Below are positions 40,089-41,488 of a stretch of DNA of 41,488 bases, in pieces (the stretch's first letter is position 1; every line of letters starts with the position of its first letter). The translations under genes were made by a program, and so were the position numbers. The DNA lies in contig JAFLTJ010000016.1 in the NCBI GenBank assembly GCA_022510465.1, positions 1 through 41,488 of the forward strand, read 5' to 3'. The DNA comes from Muribaculaceae bacterium. Lineage in GTDB: Bacteria; Bacteroidota; Bacteroidia; Bacteroidales; Muribaculaceae. The notes below the pieces were generated by a model. The model did not search any database. It was not told where the DNA came from and saw nothing but the letters and a program-made list of their open reading frames with translations.

Positions 40089-40117
40089 TTGTACAAACCA
40101 ACATCCATATTGTACAA
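40089..40117. repeat. Two TTGTACAA palindromes, 21 bp centre-to-centre, in the aquaporin 5' leader
   Basis: TTGTACAA at 40089-40096 and 40110-40117. Confidence 0.7.
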
Positions 40118-40149
40118 CTTGAACATTAATCATTTAAAATAACTCTATT

Positions 40150-40842
40150 ATGAAAAAGTATCTTGCCGAAGGTATCGGAACAATGTTTCTGGTCCTCCTC
40201 GCATGCGGTAGCGCCGTTTTGGCAGGTCCGTCAATCAATGTTATAGGTGTAGGCCTTTGTTTTGGTCTGACATTGCTCTGCCTCGTGTATTGCATTGGAA
40301 ACATCTCTGGATGCCACGTAAATCCCGCCGTATCGTTCGCCATGCTTCTTAGCGGGCGCATGGATGCCAAAGAATTTTGCGGCTATGTTGTTTCTCAGCT
40401 GATTGGTGCTGCTGTTGGTGCTGCTCTCCTGTACGCTTTTGTAGCTTTAGCTCCCGATTTCAACTTCGGTGGCACAACCGAAGCTTCAGGTAATTACCTC
40501 GCTGCCAACGTTCTTCAGGAGGGTGCTACTTCCGGAATGGCACTGCTCGCCGAGTGTCTGTTGACATTCTTCTTCGTTATGGTTATCTTGGGGGCTACCG
40601 ATGAGAAAAAAGGCTTCGGCAACTTCGCCGGTATCGCCATCGGTTTGGCTCTCGGTCTCGTTAACATCGTTGGCATAACCGTTGACAACTGCTCTGTAAA
40701 CCCCGCTCGTAGCTTCGGTCCGGCTCTGTTCAGCTGCAACGCTTGGGGCGACTTCTGGATTATGGTTGTTGGCCCGCTCGCAGGTGCCGCTCTTGCCGCT
40801 ATATGCTGGAAAGCCATCAACGGCTGCAACTGTAAAAAATAA
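40150..40842 (+). CDS. aqpZ: MIP family aquaporin (AqpZ-like)
   Basis: Two NPA motifs: SGCHVNPAVSFAMLL and VDNCSVNPARSFGPAL. Confidence 0.94.
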   Translation: MKKYLAEGIGTMFLVLLACGSAVLAGPSINVIGVGLCFGLTLLCLVYCIGNISGCHVNPAVSFAMLLSGRMDAKEFCGYVVSQLIGAAVGAALLYAFVALAPDFNFGGTTEASGNYLAANVLQEGATSGMALLAECLLTFFFVMVILGATDEKKGFGNFAGIAIGLALGLVNIVGITVDNCSVNPARSFGPALFSCNAWGDFWIMVVGPLAGAALAAICWKAINGCNCKK

Positions 40843-40866
40843 CAACAATTGAACACTCCGATACAA

Positions 40867-40898
40867 GACTGCCTGGCCACCTGTCAGGCAGTCTTTTT
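40867..40898 (+). terminator. Rho-independent terminator after aquaporin gene
   Basis: GACTGCCTG / CAGGCAGTC 9-bp perfect stem followed by TTTTT. Confidence 0.85.
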
Positions 40899-40900
40899 AT

Positions 40901-40931
40901 TTTGATATAACACGTTATTTTACTACCTTTG
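40901..40931 (+). promoter_or_regulatory. Candidate promoter TTTG-N19-TACCTTTG for the L,D-transpeptidase-like gene
   Basis: TTTG 40901-40904 and TACCTTTG 40924-40931, 26 bp before the ATG at 40958. Confidence 0.6.
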
Positions 40932-40957
40932 CTCCGACATATTCGACTAAGGAAAAA

Positions 40958-41488
40958 ATGAGACACATAATCACCTTATTTTTGCTCATATTAGGTGGAT
41001 TGACAACCATTAATTCAAAAGAGTACAGCTTTCCGCCCGAGCTTGAATCTCTCATAAGCGACTATAAGAAAACCGAGGCTCCGGCGCTCCCCGAGCCCGA
41101 AATGATTGAAAGACTTGACGACAAGATTTCTCTTGCCCCCGGGCGCATCGCTTTAACGCGCAATATCATAATTAACAAGCGCGAAACTCGCCTGTATGTA
41201 GTCAACATATTCGGCGACACATTAGCCACATTCCCCATCTGTTGTGCCCGAAATCGTGGTCAGAAAAAAAGCAAAGACGACTGCACAACCCCCGAAGGCA
41301 CCTTCTCTATCGCCGGCGTCTACAACTCAACCGACTGGAAATATAAAGGCACGGGGGCCAAATGCTATGGGCCCTACTTCGTTTCACTGATAACCCCCGG
41401 CTTTTGGGGAATTGGCATACATGGAACCAACTCACCCGGGTCGGTGCCCGGTCGTTATTCTCATGGCCGCATCCGATTTCACAACGAA
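40958..41488 (+). CDS. L,D-transpeptidase (YkuD) domain-like protein, 3' truncated by window; expected catalytic Cys reads as Arg
   Basis: Absent from the ORF track because it runs off the window end. Own translation: MRHIITLFLLILGGLTTINS...NKRETRLYVVNIFGDT...TPEGTFSIAGVYNS...GIGIHGTNSPGSVPGRYSHGRIRFHNE. Confidence 0.8.
   Translation, partial: MRHIITLFLLILGGLTTINSKEYSFPPELESLISDYKKTEAPALPEPEMIERLDDKISLAPGRIALTRNIIINKRETRLYVVNIFGDTLATFPICCARNRGQKKSKDDCTTPEGTFSIAGVYNSTDWKYKGTGAKCYGPYFVSLITPGFWGIGIHGTNSPGSVPGRYSHGRIRFHNE

Noticed and set aside
1-41488. CRISPR arrays, tRNA/rRNA genes, transposons, prophage or toxin-antitoxin modules
   Set aside because: Looked for regular spaced repeats, cloverleaf-type genes, transposase/integrase motifs and small paired ORFs; none were convincing.

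Overview
This 41.5-kb window is a mostly housekeeping chromosomal segment of a Bacteroidales/Bacteroidota genome, possibly Muribaculaceae-like (lineage inferred from gene content and TTTG-N19/20-TAnnTTTG promoters). It holds about 26 protein genes. Plus strand: CPA2 antiporter, DUF4105 protein, alkaline-phosphatase-like protein, SecA, TIGR02757 protein, a T9SS type-B cargo protein, lytic transglycosylase, UvrA, DNA pol III delta', AddB-like nuclease, HemW, NadC, an XRE regulator, an RluA-family pseudouridine synthase, aquaporin and a truncated L,D-transpeptidase. Minus strand: DsbD, RlmH, a HAD phosphatase, LysA, aspartokinase, FtsE, the primary sigma factor, a phosphohexomutase, the giant T9SS translocon protein SprA, and RuvA. 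I saw no CRISPR array, tRNA/rRNA, transposase, prophage or recognisable defence system. The observations most worth a second look are: (1) a YkuD-like L,D-transpeptidase whose expected catalytic Cys reads as Arg (SHGRIRF); (2) an alkaline-phosphatase-superfamily protein that appears to lack the metal-ligand motifs; (3) paired TTGTACAA palindromes in the aquaporin leader; (4) back-to-back divergent rlmH/nadC promoters packed into about 65 bp; (5) a 745-bp AT-rich, dyad-rich intergenic region upstream of the XRE regulator. I did not identify a clear multi-gene novel system.
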